Assembly: GCA_902590915.1 (NCBI GenBank)
Contig: CACIYQ010000003.1
Location: 24,023 to 88,022 of the forward strand
Length of the DNA stretch: 64,000 nt
From: an uncultured Pelagibacteraceae bacterium
Lineage (GTDB): Bacteria > Pseudomonadota > Alphaproteobacteria > Pelagibacterales > Pelagibacteraceae
Reading direction: 5' to 3'
Below are positions 9,098 through 17,240 of this stretch, piece by piece. How positions within the stretch are numbered: position 1 is the first letter of the stretch; every line of letters starts with the position of its first letter. The notes under the pieces were generated by a model. It saw only the letters and a program-made list of their open reading frames with translations. It was not told the origin of the DNA and did not search any database. Position numbers and translations under genes: made by a program.

Positions 9098-9850
9098 ATG
9101 GACTTTTCATCTCTTTTACCTGAAACAATTTCAATATATGCAGCAGTTTTTTTAATAATTCTAAATTTAATTTGTTCTTTTATATCCACTGCCTTAAGTC
9201 TTGGTGGTGGAATTCTAATGTTAGTGGGTTTATCATTTGTTGTACCACCACTTGCGTTAATACCTGTTCATGGAATAGTTCAATTAGGGTCAAATTTTGC
9301 AAGAATTTTTGTCTCAGTTAAAGATTTAGATAAAAGTGTTATTCTTCCGTTCATTATTGGTAGTTTAATAGGATCATATTTGGGAGTAAATATTTATGAA
9401 GTATTAGATCCCTCAATTGGACAGGTAGGGGTTGGGTTATTTATACTTTATTCTATCTTTGGTAAATTTCCAAAACTTGGAAAAAAGTATATTTTTTTTG
9501 GTGGGGCAGTATCATCAACATTGTCGATGTTATTTGGTGCTTCAGGTCCATTAATATCAGCGTTGATTAAAAATTTTAACTTTAATCCAGTTAAACATGT
9601 GGTCACACATGGTTCTTTAATGACTTTTCAACATTTATTTAAATCATTAGCATTTTTTTTTATAGGTTTTGCTTTTGAGGAATATATATTTCTAGTTGGA
9701 TTAATGATTTTAGTTGGCTTTGATGGGACTTTTATAGGCAAGCTTGTTTTAGTCTCTAAAGGAGAGAAATATTTTAAAAAAGTATTAACCATCATACTAC
9801 TATTTGGCGCGCTTAGATTAATTTATGTAGGTTTAGAGCCTTATTTGTAA
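9098..9850 (+). CDS. TauE/SafE-family membrane permease (second copy)
   Basis: A 250-aa TauE/SafE-family protein with about seven or eight hydrophobic segments. The N-terminal motif STALSLGGGILMLVGLSFVVPP is the family's glycine-rich loop, and a second one (SSTLSMLFGASGPLISALI) opens the C-terminal half. I chose the ATG at 9098, six bases after the upstream mmgE stop, over a TTG three codons earlier that would overlap it; GAG four bases before the ATG could serve as ribosome site. The first TauE/SafE gene also follows an mmgE gene, so permease and MmgE/PrpD are paired twice in this island. Confidence 0.85.
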   Translation: MDFSSLLPETISIYAAVFLIILNLICSFISTALSLGGGILMLVGLSFVVPPLALIPVHGIVQLGSNFARIFVSVKDLDKSVILPFIIGSLIGSYLGVNIYEVLDPSIGQVGVGLFILYSIFGKFPKLGKKYIFFGGAVSSTLSMLFGASGPLISALIKNFNFNPVKHVVTHGSLMTFQHLFKSLAFFFIGFAFEEYIFLVGLMILVGFDGTFIGKLVLVSKGEKYFKKVLTIILLFGALRLIYVGLEPYL

Positions 9851-9884
9851 TTAATGAAAACTAATTTATATATTATGAGTAATT

Positions 9885-10733
9885 ATGAATTTAATTAAAA
9901 GTAAAAAAGCTTTATCAGCTGAAATTGTAAATATTGATTTATCAAAAGATTTAAAAGTAGATCAGATTAATTTTATCCAAAAAGCTTGGGATGAAAATTT
10001 AGTTTTGACATTTAAAAATCAAAAATTAAATGATCCACAATTATTAAAATTTAGTAAATACTTTGGAAATTTAGACTTACCTGCACCTAATCCATATGGG
10101 ATAAATTTTTCACCTGAATACCCAGAAATAAACGTAATATCAAATGTTAAAGAAAAAGGAAAACCAATTGGTATTCTTGGTGATGGCGAGGCCACATGGC
10201 ATGCTGATATGACCTATAATGAAATTCCGCCAAAAGGTGCAATTTTGTACTCGTTAGAAGTACCAAAAAATCAAGGTGATACACACTTTTCTAATATGAT
10301 TGCTGCTTATGAGGATATGCCTGAGCGCTTAATAAAAAAAATTGATGGTAAAATTTTAATTCATGATGCCTCACATAATAGTGCTGGACAATTAAGAAAA
10401 GGGTACAAAGAAAATGCTGATCCATCTCTAACGCCAGGAGCAAAACATCCAATTATTTTTAAAGATCCTACTACTCAAAAAAAATCACTTTTTCTTGGCA
10501 GAAGACCACATGCTTATATAGTTGGAATGACTATTGATGAAAGTGAGAGTCTACTAAATGAATTATGGTTACATGCTACGCAAGAAAAATATACCTTTAC
10601 CCATCGATGGCAAAATAACGAAGTGTTGATGTGGAAAAATCTTTTTGTCTTACACAAAAGAGACTCATTTGACCCAAATACTAGACGGGTTATGCATAGA
10701 ACTCAAATAAGTGGAGATATAAGAATTTCTTAG
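9885..10733 (+). CDS. TauD/TfdA-family Fe(II)/2-oxoglutarate dioxygenase
   Basis: A 282-aa non-haem iron dioxygenase of the TauD/TfdA family. The metal motif WHADMTY gives His106 and Asp108. The distal histidine is His257 in FVLHKRDSFDPNTRR, with the 2-oxoglutarate-binding arginine in the following RRVMHRT segment. Such enzymes hydroxylate small sulfonates, aryloxyacids, carboxylates or amines. It is the last gene of the rightward mmgE-mmgE-tauE operon and converges with prpF, overlapping it by four bases. Substrate unknown; a link to carboxylate catabolism is inferred from position. Confidence 0.9.
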   Translation: MNLIKSKKALSAEIVNIDLSKDLKVDQINFIQKAWDENLVLTFKNQKLNDPQLLKFSKYFGNLDLPAPNPYGINFSPEYPEINVISNVKEKGKPIGILGDGEATWHADMTYNEIPPKGAILYSLEVPKNQGDTHFSNMIAAYEDMPERLIKKIDGKILIHDASHNSAGQLRKGYKENADPSLTPGAKHPIIFKDPTTQKKSLFLGRRPHAYIVGMTIDESESLLNELWLHATQEKYTFTHRWQNNEVLMWKNLFVLHKRDSFDPNTRRVMHRTQISGDIRIS

Positions 10734-11863
10734 ACCAAAACTTCACCACGCATAAGTGGTCTGAATGTTCTATAAAAAATTGCAGATTTTGCAAAGGGCT
10801 TTCCTTCTTTACTTTCGATAACAGCTCCCGCTGTCATTATTCCTGATGGATTTCCTGCGCGTAGTTCCATTGGGTTAGAGTCTTTTCTTTTCACATTATT
10901 TGGGATAGTACCCTCAATTGCAGCAGCAACACCAATATTCACTCCGGCAGTACCCATTATTGCTTTATGAGTTTTTTCCATTGAAAACATTCTAGTTGTA
11001 ATATCTTGATCTTTAGAATTAATTTTGGTTCCATCCAAACTAACATAATCTTTTGCAGAAGTTACAATTCCAATTCTAGGTGTGTTCATTGGTGCATCAT
11101 CTTCCGATTTTGATAAACCAATAATATGTGCAGACTTTCGTCTTATTTTTTGTATTAAATTCATTTTATCAATTTGTGCATCAAGTACATCTGGTGTTTC
11201 TGTACCTTCTAAACCAATATCCTCTGCAAGCAAATATACAAGAGGTGTTGCGGCGTCAATAATACTTACATTAATTTTGCCAAAATCTTTAATTTCTATT
11301 TCATCAATTACATTTCCCGTAGGGAGAAGTTTTCCTGTTCCAGACCCTCCAGGTTCTAAATAATCTAATCTAACTTTGGATCCAGTTCCATGAACTCCCG
11401 CAATCGAATAGTCACCTTCGATTAATGGTTTTCCATCTTTAACATTAAAAGTTGAATGGATGATTTTGTTAGTATTAACTTGGTAAATTCTTATTTTATT
11501 TTCACCTTCTTTTGGTTTAATTATACCCTCTTGAATTGCATAGGGTCCAACTGCACCTGATAAATTACCACAATTATTATTCCATTCTGCAATAGGTTTA
11601 TCTATAGCAATCTGAATAAAGTTATAGTCAACATCAGCATCATCTCGATCTGATGGACTTATAATAACACACTTAGAAACTGATGATACACCACCACCCA
11701 TTCCATTTAACTGTCTTTTGTTAAAGTCTGGACTTCCAATAACTTTTAAAAACAAATCATTTAACTCTTTTTGATTTGAGGTAGGTAAATCTTTCTTTTG
11801 AAAGAAAACACCTTTACTTGTTCCACCTCGATAATATGTAGCCTTGATCCATCTTTGTGCCAT
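10730..11863 (-). CDS. prpF: PrpF-family isomerase (2-methylaconitate / aconitate cis-trans isomerase-like)
   Basis: A 377-aa PrpF protein (PF04303). PrpF isomerises 2-methyl-trans-aconitate to the cis form in the AcnD-dependent methylcitrate cycle; relatives act on trans-aconitate or 4-oxalomesaconate. Visible motifs are YRGGTSKGVFF (residues 11-21), the glycine-rich LNGMGGGVSSVSKC (52-65) and NNNCGNLSGAVGPYAI (96-110) holding the conserved cysteine at 98. Length is near the usual 390. It lies five bases after the aconitase gene on the same strand, the classic acnD-prpF pairing. Confidence 0.92.
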   Translation of the reverse strand: MAQRWIKATYYRGGTSKGVFFQKKDLPTSNQKELNDLFLKVIGSPDFNKRQLNGMGGGVSSVSKCVIISPSDRDDADVDYNFIQIAIDKPIAEWNNNCGNLSGAVGPYAIQEGIIKPKEGENKIRIYQVNTNKIIHSTFNVKDGKPLIEGDYSIAGVHGTGSKVRLDYLEPGGSGTGKLLPTGNVIDEIEIKDFGKINVSIIDAATPLVYLLAEDIGLEGTETPDVLDAQIDKMNLIQKIRRKSAHIIGLSKSEDDAPMNTPRIGIVTSAKDYVSLDGTKINSKDQDITTRMFSMEKTHKAIMGTAGVNIGVAAAIEGTIPNNVKRKDSNPMELRAGNPSGIMTAGAVIESKEGKPFAKSAIFYRTFRPLMRGEVLV

Positions 11864-11868
11864 TAATC

Positions 11869-14496
11869 CTAAGCCTCCTTATAAGCTGTAGGCAAAATCC
11901 CACCATTTTTCCAAAAATTTAACTCTTCTGGAACATCTAATCTAGCATTAAGTGTAACTTCAATAATATCACCTGTTTGTTTATGTATTTTCATGAGCAC
12001 TTTTTTATTTTCATTTGTAATATCATTTAACCCTAATAAGCTAAACTGATCTGAACTTTCAATATTTAGCTCATTGATACCTTGTCCATTTTCAAATTCT
12101 AAAGGGAGCAATCCCATTCCAATTAAATTTGATCTATGAATTCTTTCAAATCCTTTTGCAACTATTGCTCTTACACCAATTAATAATGGTCCTTTAGCGG
12201 CTACATCTCTTGACGATCCACATCCATAATTTTCGCCTGCTATAACTATAATTTCTTTTTTCTCTTTTTTATATTGAACTGCAGCTTCATAAATTCTCGT
12301 TACTTTATTTTCTGGATATTTAATTGTAAGACTTCCTTCCTGATTGGGTACCATTAAATTTCTTAGTCTTAAACTAGCAAAAGTAGATCTTTCTACAATT
12401 TCATGATTGGCTCTTCGAGTTAAATAATTATTAAAATCTTTAGAGTCTAATCCAAGTTTTGTTAAGTAATCCCAAGCTGCTGTTCCTTTTGTTATAACAC
12501 TAGAGGGAGAAATATGGTCTGTAGTGACAGAGTCACCAAGTAATACTAGTGGTCGGGCTAGTTCTATATCATTAGTTTGATTATCTTCTGCATATTTTAA
12601 GTATGGAGGTTTTTTTATATAAGTACTATCAGGCCAGTCATAATCTTGAGAATTTGAAACATTTAAATTTTCCCATAAACTTCCTCCCTGATACACCTGA
12701 TCATACTTTTCTCTAAAAGTTTCTGCTTTGTAAAACTCATTTACAATTTTATCCACTTCTATATTTGAAGGCCAAACATCCTTCAAAAAAATATTTTGAT
12801 CATTAGAACTTTTTCCTAAACTGTCACTTAAAAGATTAATTTTGACATTACCTATTATAGAAAACATTACCACTAATGCAGGGGATGCCAAGTATGAAGC
12901 TCTTATATTTGGATGTATTCTCCCTTGGAAATTTCTATTTCCTGAAAGCACTGCAACTGAAAAAATTTTTTCTTTTTCTATAGTATTTGCTAAGTTTTTG
13001 TCTAAAGGTCCTGAGCTGCCGTTACAAGTTGTACATCCAAAACCAACTACATTAAAACCTAATTGATCTAAATATTTTTGCAAACCAGATTTACTTAAAA
13101 TCTCTGCTGTAACTTTGCTACCCGGTGCAAAAGATGTTTTTACTTTATTATTTTTTTTAAAACCTAGTTTAACTAATTTTTTCGCAATCAAACCTGCTGC
13201 AATAACATTTTTTGGATTTGCAGTGTTTGTACAGCTTGTTATTGCCGCAATCATTATGTCTGCATCTTTTACTTTGTAATCAAGATTAGGTACTTCAAAT
13301 TCATCCTCCCGTAAATCTTGACTGTAAAGCATGTTTGAGTGAGAATTAATTTCATTTGAAAACTTATTTAAATTAATTTTATCCTCAGGATTTTTGGGTC
13401 CTGACACACAAGGTTCTATTGAGAATAAATCAAGATTTAAAACTCTGTTATAGTCTGGAGTAATATCAGATCTTCGCCATAGTTTTTGATGTTTTGAATA
13501 TTCTTCAACAACTTGAATTTCTTCGTCTGTTCTTCCTGTCATACGCAAATACTCTAAAGTTGAATTGTCAACAGGAAATAGGACTGCAGTTGCCCCATAC
13601 TCTGGTGCCATATTTGAAATAGTTGCTCTATCCCCAACAGTAAGACTTTCAACTCCTTCTCCACAAAATTCAATAAAGCTTCCAACAACCTTATTTTTTC
13701 TTAATAATTTTGTAATATATAAAACTAAGTCTGTTGAAGTTATTCCTTCCTTAAGTTGGTTCTTTAAATTTACCCCAACTATCTCTGGCACAGTCATAGG
13801 TATTGTTTTTCCAAGCATAGAAATTTCTGCCTCAACTCCACCAACACCCCAACCTAAAACACCTATAGCATTTACCATTGGAGTATGACTATCAGTTCCT
13901 ATGCAAGTATCTGGATGAATAAGATTTAGATCTTTCTTTTTTTCTCTCCATACGACTTTAGATAAATATTCAATATTTACCTGATGACAAATACCAACCC
14001 CTGGTGGAATTACATTAACTTTATCCAAAAATTTTGAACACCATCTTAAAAAAGAAAATCTCTCAGAATTTCTTTCATACTCTTTTTTTAAGTTTTCAAT
14101 TTCAGCTTTATCATTTCCAAAATAATCAACCTGCAAAGAATGATCAATAACCAAATCTACAGGTACATCTGGTTGAATATCTTTAGAGTCAATTCCTTTT
14201 TTTTGAAGGGCTTCTCTATAGGCAATAAAATCTACCAACATAACTTTACCTAAAATATCATGACTTAAAATTCTATTTGGAGCAAAATTAATTGCTTCAC
14301 CTAATCGTTTTTCTAAAATTGATTTTATTTGAGCTTCAGCATTATCATTACGACCCAAAAGATTCTGTCTAATTATATTTTCTAACAAAATTCTATAGGT
14401 ATAAGGTATTTTTTCTATATCCTTAATTTTGCTGATATCTGCAAAATCATATTCTTTATTATCAATAGCAATTTTTTTGAAACTTTTAAAAATCAT
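11869..14496 (-). CDS. acnD: AcnA/AcnD-type iron-sulfur hydratase (likely 2-methylisocitrate dehydratase-like)
   Basis: An 875-aa aconitase-superfamily enzyme. [4Fe-4S] ligands are Cys422 (AITSCTNTANP), Cys488 and Cys491 (GFGCTTCNGSSGPL). The substrate loop IHPDTCIGTDSHTPMVN (193-209) and the C-terminal swivel motif GENYGCGSSRDVAAKG are intact. Length and the directly following prpF favour AcnD (methylcitrate dehydration giving the isomer that PrpF repairs), but a housekeeping or second AcnA cannot be excluded from sequence alone. Transcribed leftward, divergent from the LDH2 gene, with a weak operator-like palindrome in the 83-bp gap. Confidence 0.85.
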   Translation of the reverse strand: MIFKSFKKIAIDNKEYDFADISKIKDIEKIPYTYRILLENIIRQNLLGRNDNAEAQIKSILEKRLGEAINFAPNRILSHDILGKVMLVDFIAYREALQKKGIDSKDIQPDVPVDLVIDHSLQVDYFGNDKAEIENLKKEYERNSERFSFLRWCSKFLDKVNVIPPGVGICHQVNIEYLSKVVWREKKKDLNLIHPDTCIGTDSHTPMVNAIGVLGWGVGGVEAEISMLGKTIPMTVPEIVGVNLKNQLKEGITSTDLVLYITKLLRKNKVVGSFIEFCGEGVESLTVGDRATISNMAPEYGATAVLFPVDNSTLEYLRMTGRTDEEIQVVEEYSKHQKLWRRSDITPDYNRVLNLDLFSIEPCVSGPKNPEDKINLNKFSNEINSHSNMLYSQDLREDEFEVPNLDYKVKDADIMIAAITSCTNTANPKNVIAAGLIAKKLVKLGFKKNNKVKTSFAPGSKVTAEILSKSGLQKYLDQLGFNVVGFGCTTCNGSSGPLDKNLANTIEKEKIFSVAVLSGNRNFQGRIHPNIRASYLASPALVVMFSIIGNVKINLLSDSLGKSSNDQNIFLKDVWPSNIEVDKIVNEFYKAETFREKYDQVYQGGSLWENLNVSNSQDYDWPDSTYIKKPPYLKYAEDNQTNDIELARPLVLLGDSVTTDHISPSSVITKGTAAWDYLTKLGLDSKDFNNYLTRRANHEIVERSTFASLRLRNLMVPNQEGSLTIKYPENKVTRIYEAAVQYKKEKKEIIVIAGENYGCGSSRDVAAKGPLLIGVRAIVAKGFERIHRSNLIGMGLLPLEFENGQGINELNIESSDQFSLLGLNDITNENKKVLMKIHKQTGDIIEVTLNARLDVPEELNFWKNGGILPTAYKEA

Positions 14497-14540
14497 GGTT
14501 TTTATTTAATTTAATACTTTAAAAGATTATATAAAGTATT

Positions 14541-14556
14541 TTCTATATTTTAAAAC
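14541..14556. promoter_or_regulatory. Weak candidate IclR-type operator between acnD and ldh2
   Basis: TTCTATATTTTAAAAC matches the tctC/mmgE palindrome at 12 of 16 positions and lies in the 83-bp gap between the divergent aconitase and LDH2 genes. It is AT-rich and less symmetric than the other sites, so a chance match is quite possible. Confidence 0.3.
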
Positions 14557-14579
14557 ATCAGGTTATAACAGTTAAAAAT

Positions 14580-15641
14580 ATGAATATTAAAAAAAGATAT
14601 AAAAAAACAGATTTAATCAAGTTTGCATTTAAGGTTCTAAAAAAAGTTGGCTTAAATAACTTAAATTCAAAAACAGTTGCAAATTTAATAGTGAGAGCAG
14701 ATGAAAGAGGTGTTTGGTCACACGGGATTGTTAGATTACCAATTTATATAAAAAGGATTGAAAAAAAATCAGCTAAAATTAATCCAATACTGAAATTTAA
14801 AAAAATAACTAATAATATTTTTCATTTGTCAGGTGATAATGGTCTGGGTTATATAGCCGCCAATGAAGGAATAAAAAAATGCGTCTCTCTAGCAAAAAAA
14901 AATGGGATTGGTTTGGTAGGAATAAGTGAAAGCAACCATTTTGGAATGGCAGCAAATTATTTAGAAATCGCTGCAAAAAATAAATGTATTGCTTGGGTAT
15001 TTACTAACGCATCAAAAGCCTTGCCACCTCATGGAGCGATGGCACCTTTCTTTGGCACAAGTCCTTTTGCATTTGGCTGTCCTACAAAAAAAATCAATAA
15101 ACCTTTTATACTTGATATGGCATCTTCTTCTGTTGCGAGAGGAAAGTTAAAATTTGCTGCTCAAAATAATATTAAAATACCTTTTGGGTATGCATTGGAT
15201 AAATTTGGAAAACCCACGAATGATGGGGCAAAAGCTTTTAAAGGAATCATGTTACCTTTTGGAGGAATGAAAGGTGCTGGATTATCATGGATGATGGATA
15301 TAGTAGCTGGAATTTTTACAGGTGCAAATCATAGTGGTAAAGTTAAAAATGCAATTAATGACTTTTCTGGAGCTTCAAATGTAGGTCATTTGATGATTTG
15401 TCTTAGAACTGATCTATTTCAATCACACACGAACTTTATAAAAAAAATAGAATTTGGAATTAAGGAGGTAAAAAAACTTAAAAAAGCAAAAGGCTTTAAA
15501 AAAATACTACATCCTGGTGAGCCTGAATTTAATAATCAAAATGTAAACTCAAAAAAAGGAATTTTGCTCTCTAAAGAAACTATTAAAGAACTAGAGAAAT
15601 TATCTAAAAAATATGATGTAAGAAGTCCATTTAAAGTTTAG
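14580..15641 (+). CDS. Malate/L-lactate dehydrogenase family oxidoreductase (LDH2/MDH2 type)
   Basis: A 353-aa NAD(P)-dependent dehydrogenase of the LDH2/MDH2 family (PF02615), whose members act on malate, lactate, sulfolactate, ureidoglycolate or related 2-hydroxyacids. Motifs seen: RADERGVWSHGIVRLPIY (39-56) with the active-site histidine, GISESNHFGMAANY with a second conserved histidine, and the glycine-rich LPFGGMKGAGLSWMMD near the C-terminal third. It sits alone on the plus strand between divergent acnD and convergent tcuA, overlapping the latter by 11 bases. A role on a hydroxyacid released by the tricarboxylate pathway is inferred. Confidence 0.88.
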   Translation: MNIKKRYKKTDLIKFAFKVLKKVGLNNLNSKTVANLIVRADERGVWSHGIVRLPIYIKRIEKKSAKINPILKFKKITNNIFHLSGDNGLGYIAANEGIKKCVSLAKKNGIGLVGISESNHFGMAANYLEIAAKNKCIAWVFTNASKALPPHGAMAPFFGTSPFAFGCPTKKINKPFILDMASSSVARGKLKFAAQNNIKIPFGYALDKFGKPTNDGAKAFKGIMLPFGGMKGAGLSWMMDIVAGIFTGANHSGKVKNAINDFSGASNVGHLMICLRTDLFQSHTNFIKKIEFGIKEVKKLKKAKGFKKILHPGEPEFNNQNVNSKKGILLSKETIKELEKLSKKYDVRSPFKV

Positions 15642-17100
15642 CAGAGTACTTGCCTGCTATCTTACCAAACACTGCACCTGAAGTTAAACCACTACCACCT
15701 GGATAGTTAAAATAAAAAATACCACCTACCATTTCTCCAGCAGCAAAAAGTCCTTTGATAGGCTTCATGACTTTATTTAACACTTGGCATTTCTGATTTA
15801 CTCTTAATCCACCAAAAGTGAAAGTAATTCCACATGTAACTCCATAAGCATAAAAAGGAGCTTTATCTATTTTATTTGCCCAATTACTTTTGTTAAGTGC
15901 TAAACCCTCTGTACATCTTCCATCTTTAATTGTTGGATCATATTTAACTTCTTCTTTAACAGCTTTGTTAAAATCATTTATAGTTTTTAGAGCTTTCTGC
16001 GAATTTATACTTGATATTTTTTTAAGTAACTCTTTAATTGAGTTAGCTCTAACCATCGTAGCAGACTTAACATCATACTCTGGATAAAGCATATGTCTCA
16101 CTTTATGATCAAAAATTTGCCATCCAATTTGATTTGGTTGTTTTATGACTTCTTTTCCAAATTTTGCATAAGTAAAATTTCTAAAATCTTCTCCTTCGTC
16201 AACAAATCTCTCTCCATTAGCATTTAAAACAATTCCCCATGGATAACTAATTTTTCGATATTTATTACTTATCTTTAAATCACTAAACTCAGGTCCATTC
16301 ATATCGTGAAATACTGCATGGCAACCAGACCAATTTCCATAGGGTGAGGCACCTATTTTTAACGCCATACTTAATCCATCACCAGTGTTATGTTTTGTTC
16401 CTCTGACTTTTGCCATTTCCCATCCTGGACCAAGATATCTTGTTCTCATTTCAGGACTGGATTCAAAGCCTCCACAAGCTAAAACTACAGATTTTGCAGT
16501 AATCGTCTTTGGTTTATTTTTACTTATAACTTTAACGCCCTTAATAATATTATCTTCATAAATTAAATCAGTTGCAGCTGTATCATAAAGAATTTCAATT
16601 TTATTTTTTTTTATAATCTTAAGCATGGAGTCTATTAGTTTTTCACCTTGACCATTTACCTCTAAAGTCAAGCCTCCCCAATATCTCATCACACCATTGA
16701 CTTTGAAAGATTGTCTTCCTTTAATGGGTGTAAATTTTAAACCTTTTTTACTTAACCAATGAATTGTTTCAAAACTTTTTGATGTTAGGATTTTAGATAA
16801 TTTTTTATCTGTTTTTCCGTCTGTAACTTTATTCATGTCTCTTAAAAAATCAGCGACACTATATTTTCCATAATCTATACTGTTAGAATTTTTTAAATTT
16901 GGTATTACTTTTTTTAAATCTGAAAAGTCATTGTAAGCAAACCTATAAGCACCGTTTGTATATCTGCTGTTTCCACCTTTTTCTTTAGAGGAGGCTTTCT
17001 CCAATACTAAAACTTTTTCTGCACCATTATCTTTTGCAGAGAGAGCAGCAGACAATGCAGCGTTACCTGCTCCAACAACAATTACATCATAATTTTTCAC
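15631..17100 (-). CDS. tcuA: FAD-dependent tricarballylate dehydrogenase-like protein (TcuA family)
   Basis: A 489-aa flavoprotein of the fumarate reductase/succinate dehydrogenase family. The FAD motif is VVGAGNAALSAALSA (9-23), followed by KGGNSRYTNGAYRFAY (41-56), which is characteristic of proteins called TcuA. TcuA of Salmonella oxidises tricarballylate to cis-aconitate. The C-terminal GGLRVNQKCQV and AAGEMVGGIFYFNYPGGSGLTSG close the FAD domain. No TcuB-like electron carrier is beside it, so its reoxidation partner is unclear. The start is GTG at 17100. An operator-like palindrome lies 46 bp upstream. Family assignment is strong, substrate is inferred. Confidence 0.85.
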   Translation of the reverse strand: MKNYDVIVVGAGNAALSAALSAKDNGAEKVLVLEKASSKEKGGNSRYTNGAYRFAYNDFSDLKKVIPNLKNSNSIDYGKYSVADFLRDMNKVTDGKTDKKLSKILTSKSFETIHWLSKKGLKFTPIKGRQSFKVNGVMRYWGGLTLEVNGQGEKLIDSMLKIIKKNKIEILYDTAATDLIYEDNIIKGVKVISKNKPKTITAKSVVLACGGFESSPEMRTRYLGPGWEMAKVRGTKHNTGDGLSMALKIGASPYGNWSGCHAVFHDMNGPEFSDLKISNKYRKISYPWGIVLNANGERFVDEGEDFRNFTYAKFGKEVIKQPNQIGWQIFDHKVRHMLYPEYDVKSATMVRANSIKELLKKISSINSQKALKTINDFNKAVKEEVKYDPTIKDGRCTEGLALNKSNWANKIDKAPFYAYGVTCGITFTFGGLRVNQKCQVLNKVMKPIKGLFAAGEMVGGIFYFNYPGGSGLTSGAVFGKIAGKYSAKL

Positions 17101-17145
17101 AATTTTTATTTATATTCTTTTAAAAAAAAAAAAAGATAAATCTTA

Positions 17146-17161
17146 TTTCACAATATAAAAC
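17146..17161. promoter_or_regulatory. Candidate IclR-type operator upstream of tcuA
   Basis: TTTCACAATATAAAAC, an imperfect inverted repeat (TTTCACA / TATAAAA, five of seven pairs) 46 bp upstream of the tcuA start. It shares 13 of 16 positions with the site upstream of iclR at 18746-18761. Confidence 0.45.
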
Positions 17162-17200
17162 AACCTACTTTATTTGAAATATAATTAATAATATGAAATG

Positions 17201-17227
17201 TGTTAGCGATTTAATTAATCGCTAACA
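17201..17227. terminator. Strong hairpin downstream of mmgE/prpD paralogue 4
   Basis: An 11-bp perfect stem (TGTTAGCGATT / AATCGCTAACA) with a five-base loop TAATT, 14 bases past the stop of the leftward mmgE/prpD gene. It is GC-richer than its surroundings and well placed to end that transcript before tcuA. No T-run follows on the minus strand, so it may be an RNA-stabilising 3' end or a protein site instead of an intrinsic terminator. Confidence 0.5.
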
Positions 17228-17240
17228 TAAAAATGTGATT

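Noticed and set aside
17161..17200. Additional operator at the ATATGAAATG segment
   Set aside because: Only a half-site resembles the palindrome; symmetry is poor in this AT-rich stretch.
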